Assembly (NCBI RefSeq): GCF_014637795.1
Contig: NZ_BMFD01000009.1
Location: 1-64,000, forward strand
Length of the DNA stretch: 64,000 nucleotides
Direction of reading: 5' to 3'
Source of the DNA: Belliella aquatica
Lineage (GTDB): Bacteria; Bacteroidota; Bacteroidia; Cytophagales; Cyclobacteriaceae
Position numbers and translations under genes: made by a program. Position 1 is the stretch's first letter; the number at the start of each line of letters is the position of its first letter. Under the pieces are notes generated by a model. That model made no database searches. It was not told where the DNA came from and saw only the letters and a list, made by a program, of their open reading frames with translations. Shown in pieces: positions 43,595-52,435 of the stretch.

Positions 43595-46500
43595 TTAATT
43601 CTTCTTCTCTGGTCTAAAATATCTGATCGGCGCTTTTGGTTCTGGCTTGAGCTCCACTCCTTCTGTTTCTAAGAGTCTTAAAGCTTCCTGAACAGCTCTT
43701 TCCAGCTGCGGGTCACGTCCTTCGATCACATCCTTAGGCGTTTGCTCCACCTGAATATCAGGCTTGATCCCCACTCCTTCTACTGCCCATTCTCCATCTA
43801 CGTCGAAGAATCCACCACGGGGTGCAACCATTCTACCACCATCTACAAACGGAGGTGTATCCCAAGTACCCACTAATCCGCCCCATGTCTGTGTTCCGAT
43901 CATAGGTCCGATTTTCATTTTACTAAACAAATAAGGTAATAAATCACCTCCTGAGCCTGCTCTTTCATTGATTAGCATAACTTTTGGACCCCAAATTCCC
44001 GCCATTGGTGTTGTAAATGGCTTTCTATCATTTGCTCTGCTGTTGAAATAACCATGAAGATCTCTTGTCATGATATCTACAATGTAATCAGCCGCTGAGC
44101 CGCCTCCATTATTTCTTTCATCTATCACAGCGCCTTTTTTATCCTGCTGCGCAAAATAATAACGATTGAATGATGTGTAGCCAGGTTGACCTGTATTTGG
44201 AATATAGACATAAGCCAGTTTCCCATCAGAAAGCTCATTCACTTTTCTTCTGTTCCCTTCCACCCAATCGATGTTTCTCAATCCACTTTCATTAGAGATT
44301 GGAACCACCGTTATTGTCTTTGCGCCAATCTGAGAAGGAGTTGAATTGACTTTCAATTTCACTTGCTTATTGGCTAAGCCTTCAAAATAACTGTAAAAGT
44401 TAACTCCTGACTCTACGCCTTTTCCATTCACCTCAAGGATATAATCTCCCTCTTTGACTTGAATTCCAGGTTGTGCCAAAGGTGCAGTCAAGTTTGGATT
44501 CCAGCTTTCTCCTGTATAAATTTTCTTAATCCTAACTTTTCCTTGCTCGATTTCATAATCTGCTCCCAAAAGTCCTATAGGAATAGAAGTTACATTTGGA
44601 AAATCACCTCCTGATGTATAACTGTGACCTACAGCAACCTCACCGCCCAAAATATCCACAATGTAATTCATGTCTGAGCGGTGTCTCACATGGTCAACCC
44701 AAGGCTTGTACCAATCGTAGATTTTATCCCAAGGCGCTCCGTGTACATTGTCAACATAAAGAAAATCACGCTGATATCTCCAAGCTTCAGTGTAAATCTG
44801 ATTCCATTCTTGCTTTGGCGTAACTTTAACTTTCAAAGAAGAAAGCGCTTTCAGTGATCCATCACCAGCTTTTTTTGGACCTCCGTTGGTATCTACTATT
44901 CCCCAGTTTCCATTTGCTTGGTAAAGAATGGATTTTCTATCCATAGACACTACTCCAGCGCTTACCCCTGTCATAAACACTTCAGACTTTTTATCTTTAA
45001 AATTATATCTATGAAGCGTCTGACCTCTTTCGTTTGGTATACTTTCTAGATAGAAAACATGGTTTTCAGGACCCATAATTAGCCCTGAATAATCTCTAAT
45101 CGGAATATCGACAGCAACTATTCTTCCCCACAATCCATCTTCATCAATCACAACAGTCTTAGTCTCTGATTTCTTATCATCAGATTTTGCTTCTGTAGAT
45201 TTGGCTTTTTCTTCGTCACTTTCAGGCAAAAATGGAGAAATACCAGTTTTACTCAAAACAGCTGCATATAGGCCTCTTGTGGTTGGTCGATCATAAGAAC
45301 TCATATCCAGCCAACCTGTATTCAATCCAAAATTGGTACTCGCTAAGAAGTATAAATATTCTCCTTTTGCATCCCAAACAGGTGAAATCGCATCAGCCAT
45401 TCCGTCTGTAACTTGGATTTTCTTACCCATTTCAATATTGTAAACAAAAATCGCCTTAAACTGACTATCGAGCAATTTTGCGTAAGCAAGCCATTTGCTA
45501 TCAGGTGACCAAATTGGATTCAAAGATCTATTTGGATGCGCATATCTTTCAGTATCGGCAACTTTTGCTGATCCAGTGCTGACATCGATAAACCATAAGT
45601 TGTAATCCGTGTCTGTATAAGCAATGAATTTTCCATCAGGAGACCATTCTGGTTTAAAGTAGAAAGTCTTTGTAGGAAGTTGGATTTTCTTGGGGGTGGT
45701 CAATCCTTCTTGATCACCAATCATCAAGTGATATTCTCCAGATTCATCAGAAAACCATGCTATTTGTTGTCCATTTGGAGACCAAACAGGTGATCGATCG
45801 GCTACACCGGAAGTCTGCGTGATATTTCTTGCATCTCCCTTATCCTTTGGTACGGTGATCACCTCCCCGCGGTATTCAAACAAAGCACGCTGACCTGTTG
45901 GAGAAATCGAAGGATTCGTCAACCTTCCGGCACTTACAGATTCCCATCTTTCCCTCGCCCAATGAAAATCTCCTTTAACATTGATTTCCAATTGTCTAGT
46001 CTGACCATTGGATGGAGTGAGGATATGTAAAAATCCACCTTGTTCATAGACCACTTCTTCTCCATTTGAATCCAAATTTTTGATGTCAAAATCAACGTGG
46101 AAAGTCTCTTGCTTTAGGTCATTTGAATTAGGGTCAAAAGACCAGATATTATTTGCATAATCTCTTTCTGAAAGAAAAAAGACTCGTTTTCCATGCCAAA
46201 TAGGCTGTGTGTGCCTTTCCATGTCTGTTTGTGGAGTCATCTTCAAGGAATAATCCTTCATATCCACGATCCAAATTGGCTTGGCTTGACCACCTCGATA
46301 ATTTCTCCACTCAGGATCCCAAAATGCAATCTGTTGATAAGCGATATGTCTAGCATCAGCTGAAAGTCTGCCATTAACAGCCCTTGGAATAGGAAGTGCT
46401 TCTTCCATCCCACCCTCAAAAGGAATTTTGTAAAATTTCGATTCTTTGGTTGGAACATTTTCCCTGGCAGAGGTAAACAAAATATGCTTTCCGTCAGGAG

Positions 46501-46837
46501 TCCAACCCGAAGCTACATCTGCACCTGGGTGCCAAGTCAGTCGTCTTGGTTCCCCTCCTTCAATAGGAAGAACATAAATATCAGTATTCCCATCATACTG
46601 TGCTGTAAAAGCTATATGCTTTCCATCTGGGGAAAAGTGAGGATTATTTTCAGCACCGTCATTACTCGTCAAACGGATTGCATCACCACCTGCTTTATTC
46701 ACCCGCCAAAGATCATTGGCATAAACAAAAACAATGTGATCCTTGCTGATGGCTGGTTCTCGTAGCAAGCGCGTTCCTTGCGCAAATGTGAATTGTACTG
46801 TTACTAACAACAGCACTGATAAATATAGTTTTTTCAT
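43595..46837 (-). CDS. Tricorn-like protease (S41 family), exported
   Basis: This 1080-residue protein begins with a signal peptide (MKKLYLSVLLLVTVQFTFAQ). Two blocks of WD40-like/PD40 propeller repeats follow (for example NPHFSPDGKHIAFTAQYDGN and SPVWSPNGQQIAWFSDESGE), then a tricorn C1 segment, a PDZ-like domain (about 770-830) and an S41 serine protease domain. Candidate catalytic residues are His738 (AVGHSYTSGGD) and Ser962 (RAGSGGDLLPY), matching tricorn His746/Ser965 in order. It likely degrades peptides in the periplasm. A Lys/Glu-rich insertion lies near 540-565. It is monocistronic. Confidence 0.93.
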   Translation of the reverse strand: MKKLYLSVLLLVTVQFTFAQGTRLLREPAISKDHIVFVYANDLWRVNKAGGDAIRLTSNDGAENNPHFSPDGKHIAFTAQYDGNTDIYVLPIEGGEPRRLTWHPGADVASGWTPDGKHILFTSARENVPTKESKFYKIPFEGGMEEALPIPRAVNGRLSADARHIAYQQIAFWDPEWRNYRGGQAKPIWIVDMKDYSLKMTPQTDMERHTQPIWHGKRVFFLSERDYANNIWSFDPNSNDLKQETFHVDFDIKNLDSNGEEVVYEQGGFLHILTPSNGQTRQLEINVKGDFHWARERWESVSAGRLTNPSISPTGQRALFEYRGEVITVPKDKGDARNITQTSGVADRSPVWSPNGQQIAWFSDESGEYHLMIGDQEGLTTPKKIQLPTKTFYFKPEWSPDGKFIAYTDTDYNLWFIDVSTGSAKVADTERYAHPNRSLNPIWSPDSKWLAYAKLLDSQFKAIFVYNIEMGKKIQVTDGMADAISPVWDAKGEYLYFLASTNFGLNTGWLDMSSYDRPTTRGLYAAVLSKTGISPFLPESDEEKAKSTEAKSDDKKSETKTVVIDEDGLWGRIVAVDIPIRDYSGLIMGPENHVFYLESIPNERGQTLHRYNFKDKKSEVFMTGVSAGVVSMDRKSILYQANGNWGIVDTNGGPKKAGDGSLKALSSLKVKVTPKQEWNQIYTEAWRYQRDFLYVDNVHGAPWDKIYDWYKPWVDHVRHRSDMNYIVDILGGEVAVGHSYTSGGDFPNVTSIPIGLLGADYEIEQGKVRIKKIYTGESWNPNLTAPLAQPGIQVKEGDYILEVNGKGVESGVNFYSYFEGLANKQVKLKVNSTPSQIGAKTITVVPISNESGLRNIDWVEGNRRKVNELSDGKLAYVYIPNTGQPGYTSFNRYYFAQQDKKGAVIDERNNGGGSAADYIVDIMTRDLHGYFNSRANDRKPFTTPMAGIWGPKVMLINERAGSGGDLLPYLFSKMKIGPMIGTQTWGGLVGTWDTPPFVDGGRMVAPRGGFFDVDGEWAVEGVGIKPDIQVEQTPKDVIEGRDPQLERAVQEALRLLETEGVELKPEPKAPIRYFRPEKKN

Positions 46838-46956
46838 ATTCTTGATTCTGTGTTTCGTCTTCTTTAAAAATAAGGAATAGCTTCATCAGCAAAAAACCAT
46901 TGATGGAAAAAATATTGGTCGATGAACGATGGATTTCAAGAAAACGATAGATTTCT
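46838..46956. other. Short unique gap before the 118-bp array
   Basis: This is AT-rich sequence upstream of the tricorn-like gene and probably contains its promoter on the minus strand. I see no clear -7 box, no gene and no repeat. Confidence 0.4.
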
Positions 46957-48245
46957 GTCATTTCGACCATCGGGAGAAATCTCGAACTGATATAGTAAAA
47001 GCAAGTCGAATTGCAGGCAACCTTAATTATATCAAGACGAGATCTCTATCTTCGTTCGAGATGACTTAGTAGCAGTTATTTCGACCATCGGGAGAAATCT
47101 CGAACTGATATAGTAAAAACAAATCGTTTCTCAGGTAATCTTAATTATATCAAGAAGAGATCTCTCTCTTCGTTCGAGATGACTTAGCGGTAGTCATTTC
47201 GACCACCGGGAGAAATCTCGAACTGATATAGTAAAAACAAGTCGAATTGCAGGCAACCTTAATTATATCAAGACGAGATCTCTCTCTTCGTTCGAGATGA
47301 CTTAGCAGCAGTCATTTCGACCATCGGGAGAAATCTCGAACTGATATAGTAAAAACAGGTCGTATTTCAGGCAACCTTAATTACATCAAGACCAGATCTC
47401 TCTCTTTGTTCGAGATGACTTAGAAGCAGTCATTTCGACCATCGGGAGAAATCTCGAACTGACATTGTAAATACAAGTCGTATTTCGGGCAACCTTAATT
47501 ACATCAAGACGAAATCTCTCTCTTCGATCGAGATGACTTAGTAGCAGTCATTTCGACCATCGGGAGAAATCTCGAACTGATATAGTAAAAACAGGTCGTA
47601 TTTCAGGCAACCTTAATTACATCAAGACGAGATCTCTCACTTTGTTCGAGATGACTTAGAAGCAGTCATTTCGACCATCGGGAGAAATCTCGTACTGACA
47701 TTGTAAATACAAGTCGTATTTCGGGCAACCTTAATTACATCAAGACGAGATCTCTATCTTCGTTCGAGATGACTTAGTAGCAGTTATTTCGACCATCAGG
47801 AGAAATCTAGAACTGATATAGTAAAAACAGGTCGTATTTCGAGCAAACTTAATTATATCAAGACGAGATCTCTCACTTTGTTCGAGATGACTTAGTAGCA
47901 GTCATTTCGACCATCGGGAGAAATCTCGAACTGATATAGTAAAAACAAGTCGTTTTTGAGGCAACCTTAATTACATCAAGACGAAATCTCTCTCTTCGTT
48001 CGAGATGACTTAGAAGCAGTCATTTCGACCATCGGGAGAAATCTAGAACTGATATAGTAAAAACAAGTCGTGTTTCTGGCAACCTTAATTATATCAAGAT
48101 GAGATCTCTCTCTTCGATCGAGATGACTTAGTGGAAGTCATTTAGACCATCGGGAGAAATCTCATTCCCGTATCAACGCGACATCCTGAAATTCAGAAAA
48201 CCCTCAGAAAACCAATTCGATATCTCTCACTTCGTTCGAGATGAC
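46957..48245. repeat. 118-bp tandem repeat array (ten full units plus a divergent last one)
   Basis: The unit start (GTCATTTCGACC or a one-base variant) recurs at 46957, 47075, 47193, 47311, 47429, 47547, 47665, 47783, 47901, 48019 and 48137: eleven starts, every step exactly 118 bp, without indels. Each unit opens with GTCATTTCGACCATCGGGAG and closes with CTCTCTTCGTTCGAGATGAC, imperfect inverted repeats, so each can form a hairpin. The last unit has the same ends but a different centre. 118 is not a multiple of 3, so it is not coding. Units 47311+47429 and 47547+47665 form a duplicated pair (236 bp). Confidence 0.95.
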
Positions 48246-48250
48246 TACGG

Positions 48251-49840
48251 CTATTTTCTAGAAAAAACCTCCCTAATAGCTTCCAAATAATCAAATTTAT
48301 GACCTTCAGTAGGCTCAATGTAATTGCCTTCCAAATATTCATTCCAACAACACACCATTACCGTATTGCCATTCGTAGCATTATTCTGGTCAGCAATCAA
48401 TCTTGCTTCTTCTAGCTTGGCTTTAAAAGTAGATTTGTTGCTATGAACTTTGTCTTTGCCGGGCTCACTTGGTACGCCAGACTGCTGCGGCCAAGTCCCT
48501 CCCATTGGTCTCATATCCCAACCCATCGCTACTGGAGGCTGATATTCAAAACTAGGGTCATTTCTAAATTCTTGAGTCCATTTTTCCCAATGACTTCTAT
48601 AATTCTTTCTCATATCATCATAGCTCCAATTTGCCTGATTACCATAAGTGTGATAAATGTAAGCCGTCATTCCTTCAAATCCCATTCCCTTTAGCCTTTT
48701 AGCATAATCTTGAAAGAGCAGCTTGTCAGTGTATCTACCACCTTTCCATGGTTGTCTGGAGTTATTGGCAACCCAATTTGTATGCATGGCATAGGGCATT
48801 TCTGCCTGTGTCATTGCACCAGAGGTCGTTGCTATAAATTTGATTCCTGGAAATCCTGCCTTTCTAGCCAAGGCCTTTGACCTATCTAGCAGTTCTTTCA
48901 TACTAATCCCGTAAAAAGCGGCCCTCGCTTCTGTATCGTGTGGGAAATAAAAATATACAATAGGTCTTCCAATCGGATCTTTGAGATAGTCTTTTCTTTT
49001 AAAATATTTATCAATCCAAAGCATAGTGATTTTGTCATGAACTTGCAGATAAGTAGCTCTGTCTGCTTTTTCACCAGCTACATTTCTTTTGGCTGCTATA
49101 CTTTCAGGTGAGCCAACATCCAACCAAAGCATCCATTTGGCATCATCGTCATCACACCAATTGATTGCCCACTTCATTTGCTTAGACTCGGGAAGTTTTT
49201 CATTTTCACGCAACAATACTGACAACTGATCCTCCCACTGCTCAATCCCTGGTACTGCTACTCTCTTGTAATTCGAATTATCAACTTTCCATCCCTTTGG
49301 ATAATATGTATTAGCCTGCGGGGCAAAGCCTAAATGGTAATAATAGTGCCTACCAAAAAACCAATTGTAAGCAAAAAAGTCTATCCCGTAGCTTTTCATA
49401 TATTCCAATTGCTTTCTGGCTACCTTAGGATCATCTCTTTTATAAAATCCACCCAAACTGCTATGTGGCTTTCTTTCCAAAAAAGGACCTTCATAAGGAT
49501 AATTTTTGTTGTAAACGCGACCTCTAGGCCCCCACATTCCAGTATTTTTAGTAAAACCACAGTCTTCAGGCTTATACAAACAAGGCCAAAAGCTATCAAT
49601 ATCCCTATTGGGATCTGTGGATACATTCCAAGAAGGCATAAAATATACGCCAACTAGAGTTTTATCAGAATTCAAAAGTGTTCTTAAACCCAAACTCTGA
49701 GTATCTTCTGAATTTATTTGATTAACTCCTACACCTGAGTTTAATTCTGTATTATCTTCTGGGATTTGTTTCACATTACAGGCATTAAAAATATGAATCG
49801 CAAAAACTATGATAAACAAAAAAGGAAGAAATGATTTCAT
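48251..49840 (-). CDS. WbsX / GH99-like lipoprotein
   Basis: This 529-residue probable outer- or inner-membrane lipoprotein has its lipobox at FNAC (Cys21). The body matches the glycosyltransferase WbsX / GH99-like TIM-barrel group: LVGVYFMPSWN, YMKSYGIDFFAYNWFF, KWAINWCDDDDAKW and a terminal CCWNEYLEGNYIEPTEGHKFDYLEAI. Members act on alpha-mannosidic or related glycans, or on polysaccharide backbones; activity is not assigned here. It stands alone between the 118-bp array, whose last arm ends 5 bp past the stop codon, and the transketolase operon. Confidence 0.7.
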   Translation of the reverse strand: MKSFLPFLFIIVFAIHIFNACNVKQIPEDNTELNSGVGVNQINSEDTQSLGLRTLLNSDKTLVGVYFMPSWNVSTDPNRDIDSFWPCLYKPEDCGFTKNTGMWGPRGRVYNKNYPYEGPFLERKPHSSLGGFYKRDDPKVARKQLEYMKSYGIDFFAYNWFFGRHYYYHLGFAPQANTYYPKGWKVDNSNYKRVAVPGIEQWEDQLSVLLRENEKLPESKQMKWAINWCDDDDAKWMLWLDVGSPESIAAKRNVAGEKADRATYLQVHDKITMLWIDKYFKRKDYLKDPIGRPIVYFYFPHDTEARAAFYGISMKELLDRSKALARKAGFPGIKFIATTSGAMTQAEMPYAMHTNWVANNSRQPWKGGRYTDKLLFQDYAKRLKGMGFEGMTAYIYHTYGNQANWSYDDMRKNYRSHWEKWTQEFRNDPSFEYQPPVAMGWDMRPMGGTWPQQSGVPSEPGKDKVHSNKSTFKAKLEEARLIADQNNATNGNTVMVCCWNEYLEGNYIEPTEGHKFDYLEAIREVFSRK

Positions 49841-50025
49841 AAGTATAAAGCTTTAAGGTTCAATTTACACATAAACGAAGCAAAAGAAAAGCCAAGGTTT
49901 ATTTCGGATGGATAAGTTAATTTGATATGGATGGGGATGAATTTATTCAAAATTTTCTCATTTGATTAGAATTTATCTTAACAAGATAATAAATCTCTAA
50001 ACTCCTTCCTCACTCCAGAAAACAT

Positions 50026-50062
50026 AAAAACCACAGCTTATCTCTAAACTGTGGCTTTTTTT
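50026..50062 (-). terminator. Terminator after the transketolase operon
   Basis: CCACAG (50031-50036) pairs with CTGTGG (50049-50054). On the minus strand a run of five T follows and on the plus strand eight T, so it may work both ways. It lies 60 bp past the transketolase C-terminal subunit stop. The remaining bases (50063-50114) are TTTAGATTTAAGG-like dispersed repeat. Confidence 0.75.
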
Positions 50063-50114
50063 TGATTTTAGATTTAAGGTTTTAGGTTTAAAACCTGAAT
50101 CTGAAATTTAAACC

Positions 50115-51083
50115 TTACTTTCTTGCGATCGCTTTTTTAGCTGCTTTTACTATATTTTCAGCGTTCAAGCCGTATTTCTCCATCAATTCTGTAGGAGTTC
50201 CTGATTCTCCGAAGGAATCATTTACACCTACATATTCCAATGGAGCTGGATTGTTTCTAATTAAAGTTTGTGCGATGCTATCACCAAGTCCACCATTCAA
50301 TTGGTGCTCCTCGGCTGAAACTGCACAACCTGTTTTCTTCACAGAAGCCAAGATCGCTGCTTCATCCAATGGCTTGATCGTATGGATATTGATCACTTCA
50401 GCAGAGATGCCTTCTTCTCTAAGCATTGCCTCAGCAACTACCGCTTCCCATACCAAGTGGCCGGTAGCAAAGATGGTCACATCTGTTCCTTCGATCATGT
50501 GCCAAGCTTTTCCGATTTCGAACTTCTGATCAGCCGGTGTAAATATCGGCCAGCTAGGACGTCCGAATCTTAGATAAACTGGACCTTCGAACTCAGCGAT
50601 AGCCATCGTAGCTGCTTTTGTTTGGTTGTAATCACATGGGTTGATCACAGTCATGTGAGGAAGCATTTTCATCATACCCACATCTTCCAAGATCTGATGC
50701 GTAGCACCATCTTCACCCAATGTCAATCCTGCGTGAGAAGCACATATCTTAACATTTTTGTCAGAATAGGCTACTGATTGTCTGATTTGATCATACACTC
50801 TACCAGTAGAAAAGTTAGCGAAAGTCCCTGTGAAAGGAATCTTTCCTCCAATCGTCATCCCTGCTGCCAAACCGATCATGTTTGCCTCAGCAATACCCAC
50901 TTGGAAGAATCTTTCCGGAAATTCTTTCTGAAAAGCTCCCATTTTCAAAGAACCAATCAAATCTGCGCAAAGACCGACTACGTTAGGATTTCTTCTACCT
51001 GCTTCCAGCAATCCATCTCCAAACCCAGAACGCGTATCTTTTTTCTCTGTATATGTATATTTTAAATCTAATGTCTTATCCAT
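50115..51083 (-). CDS. Transketolase, C-terminal subunit
   Basis: This 322-residue half-enzyme holds the pyrimidine-binding domain (FQVGIAEANMIGLAAGMTIGG, with the catalytic Glu in IAEANM; CASHAGLTLGEDGATHQILED) and the C-terminal transketolase domain (VSAEEHQLNGGLGDSIAQTL). It pairs with the N-terminal subunit encoded 11 bp upstream to form the thiamine-diphosphate enzyme of the pentose phosphate pathway. Split transketolases of this kind are known in archaea and many bacteria. Confidence 0.93.
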   Translation of the reverse strand: MDKTLDLKYTYTEKKDTRSGFGDGLLEAGRRNPNVVGLCADLIGSLKMGAFQKEFPERFFQVGIAEANMIGLAAGMTIGGKIPFTGTFANFSTGRVYDQIRQSVAYSDKNVKICASHAGLTLGEDGATHQILEDVGMMKMLPHMTVINPCDYNQTKAATMAIAEFEGPVYLRFGRPSWPIFTPADQKFEIGKAWHMIEGTDVTIFATGHLVWEAVVAEAMLREEGISAEVINIHTIKPLDEAAILASVKKTGCAVSAEEHQLNGGLGDSIAQTLIRNNPAPLEYVGVNDSFGESGTPTELMEKYGLNAENIVKAAKKAIARK

Positions 51084-51094
51084 TGTTCCTGTTA

Positions 51095-51946
51095 TTAATA
51101 ATCCCCTAAAGTTTCTTCTAATTGACCTAGTGCATTTTCAAGTTGCTCGTCGCTTGGTGCGATTCCGTGCCACTTGTGCGTACCTACCATAAAATCAACT
51201 CCATATCCCATTTCGGTGTGTAAAAGATTCAATACAGGCTTACCTTTTCCAGTCAAGGATTTTGCTTTTTCCAATCCTTCAAGCACAGCTTCCATGTCGT
51301 TACCTTTCAAGGTTTCGATCACTTCCCAGCCAAATGCTTCCCACTTTACTTTCAAGTCTTTCAGATCCATCACATCTTTCGTTGGGCCGTCGATCTGCTG
51401 TCTGTTGAAATCAATCGTCGCGATCAAGTTGTCCACTTTGTGGTGCGCTGCATACATACATGCTTCCCAAACTTGACCTTCTTGCTGCTCTCCATCTCCC
51501 ATCAAAACATAGACTAAGCGATCATCTTGATTGATTTTCTTCACTTGAGCTGCTCCGATTGCTGCAGAAAGTCCCTGACCGAGTGAACCTGAAGCGATTC
51601 TGATTCCTGGAAGGTTTTCTTCTGTAGCTGGGTGTCCTTGTAGACGGCTATTCAGTTTTCTGAATGTTTTCAATTCATCTGCTGAAAAATAGCCACTTCT
51701 TGCCAATACGGAATACCATACGGGTGAAATGTGACCATTTGACAGAAAGAATAGATCTTCATTGCTGCCATTCATATTGAAATTGCTGTCGTGCTTCATT
51801 TGGTTGAAATAAAGTGCTACGAAGAATTCCGTACAGCCTAAAGAGGCTCCAGGATGGCCAGATTGAACTGCATGAACCATGCGAAGGATGTCACGTCTGA
51901 CTTGGCTTGAAATTTTTGTGAGTTGTGCTAAAGGTTGTTTCTCCAT
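51095..51946 (-). CDS. Transketolase, N-terminal subunit
   Basis: This 283-residue half-enzyme holds the thiamine-diphosphate-binding domain: VHAVQSGHPGASLGCTEFFV, SNGHISPVWYS, SGSLGQGLSAAIGAA and the ThDP motif GDGEQQEGQVWEA (about 148-160) to IDFNRQQIDG. The acceptor-binding His of the N-terminal part is present (LSNGH). Together with the C-terminal gene 11 bp downstream it makes one transketolase. The bcp gene lies 15 bp upstream on the same strand, so the two halves may be co-transcribed with it. Confidence 0.93.
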   Translation of the reverse strand: MEKQPLAQLTKISSQVRRDILRMVHAVQSGHPGASLGCTEFFVALYFNQMKHDSNFNMNGSNEDLFFLSNGHISPVWYSVLARSGYFSADELKTFRKLNSRLQGHPATEENLPGIRIASGSLGQGLSAAIGAAQVKKINQDDRLVYVLMGDGEQQEGQVWEACMYAAHHKVDNLIATIDFNRQQIDGPTKDVMDLKDLKVKWEAFGWEVIETLKGNDMEAVLEGLEKAKSLTGKGKPVLNLLHTEMGYGVDFMVGTHKWHGIAPSDEQLENALGQLEETLGDY

Positions 51947-51961
51947 TGGTTTGGAATATTG

Positions 51962-52411
51962 TTATTTAAGAATTTGATTCGTGTGTTCTTTGGTCTTTAC
52001 TTTCTCGATAATCTCCTCAATTTTCCCTTCCTCATCAATAATAAATGTTGTTCTTGCTGTTCCCATGTATTTTCTTCCATACATGGACTTTTCTACCCAA
52101 GTACCAAAGGCTTCATGAACAGTTTTATCTTCATCGGCAATCAGTGAAAAAGGCAATTCTTGCTTTTCGATAAATTTCTGGTGGGATTTTTGAGAATCTG
52201 AACTTATGCCCAAGACAACATATCCCGCTTTTTGTAAAGCTTCATAATTGTCTCTGAGGTTACATGCTTGGGCAGTACAACCCGGAGTATTGTCCTTTGG
52301 ATAAAAATAAAGGACTACTTTTTTTCCTTTGAAATCTGAAAGCATGATCACATTTCCATTTTGATCTTTTGATTCAAATTGTGGTGCTAAATTTCCAACT
52401 TCTAATGACAT
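51962..52411 (-). CDS. bcp: Thioredoxin-dependent thiol peroxidase (Bcp-type peroxiredoxin)
   Basis: This 149-residue atypical 2-Cys peroxiredoxin reduces hydroperoxides with thioredoxin as donor. The active site YFYPKDNTPGCTAQACNLRD gives peroxidatic Cys45 and resolving Cys50, the arrangement of the Bcp/PrxQ class. It is cytosolic. It lies 24 bp downstream of the M23 peptidase gene and 15 bp before the transketolase genes. Confidence 0.94.
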   Translation of the reverse strand: MSLEVGNLAPQFESKDQNGNVIMLSDFKGKKVVLYFYPKDNTPGCTAQACNLRDNYEALQKAGYVVLGISSDSQKSHQKFIEKQELPFSLIADEDKTVHEAFGTWVEKSMYGRKYMGTARTTFIIDEEGKIEEIIEKVKTKEHTNQILK

Positions 52412-52435
52412 CTTATTTTGTTTTTAAGGTTAAGT

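Noticed and set aside
46957..48245. CRISPR array
   Set aside because: The whole 118-bp unit repeats; there are no unique spacers between short repeats, and no cas genes are nearby.
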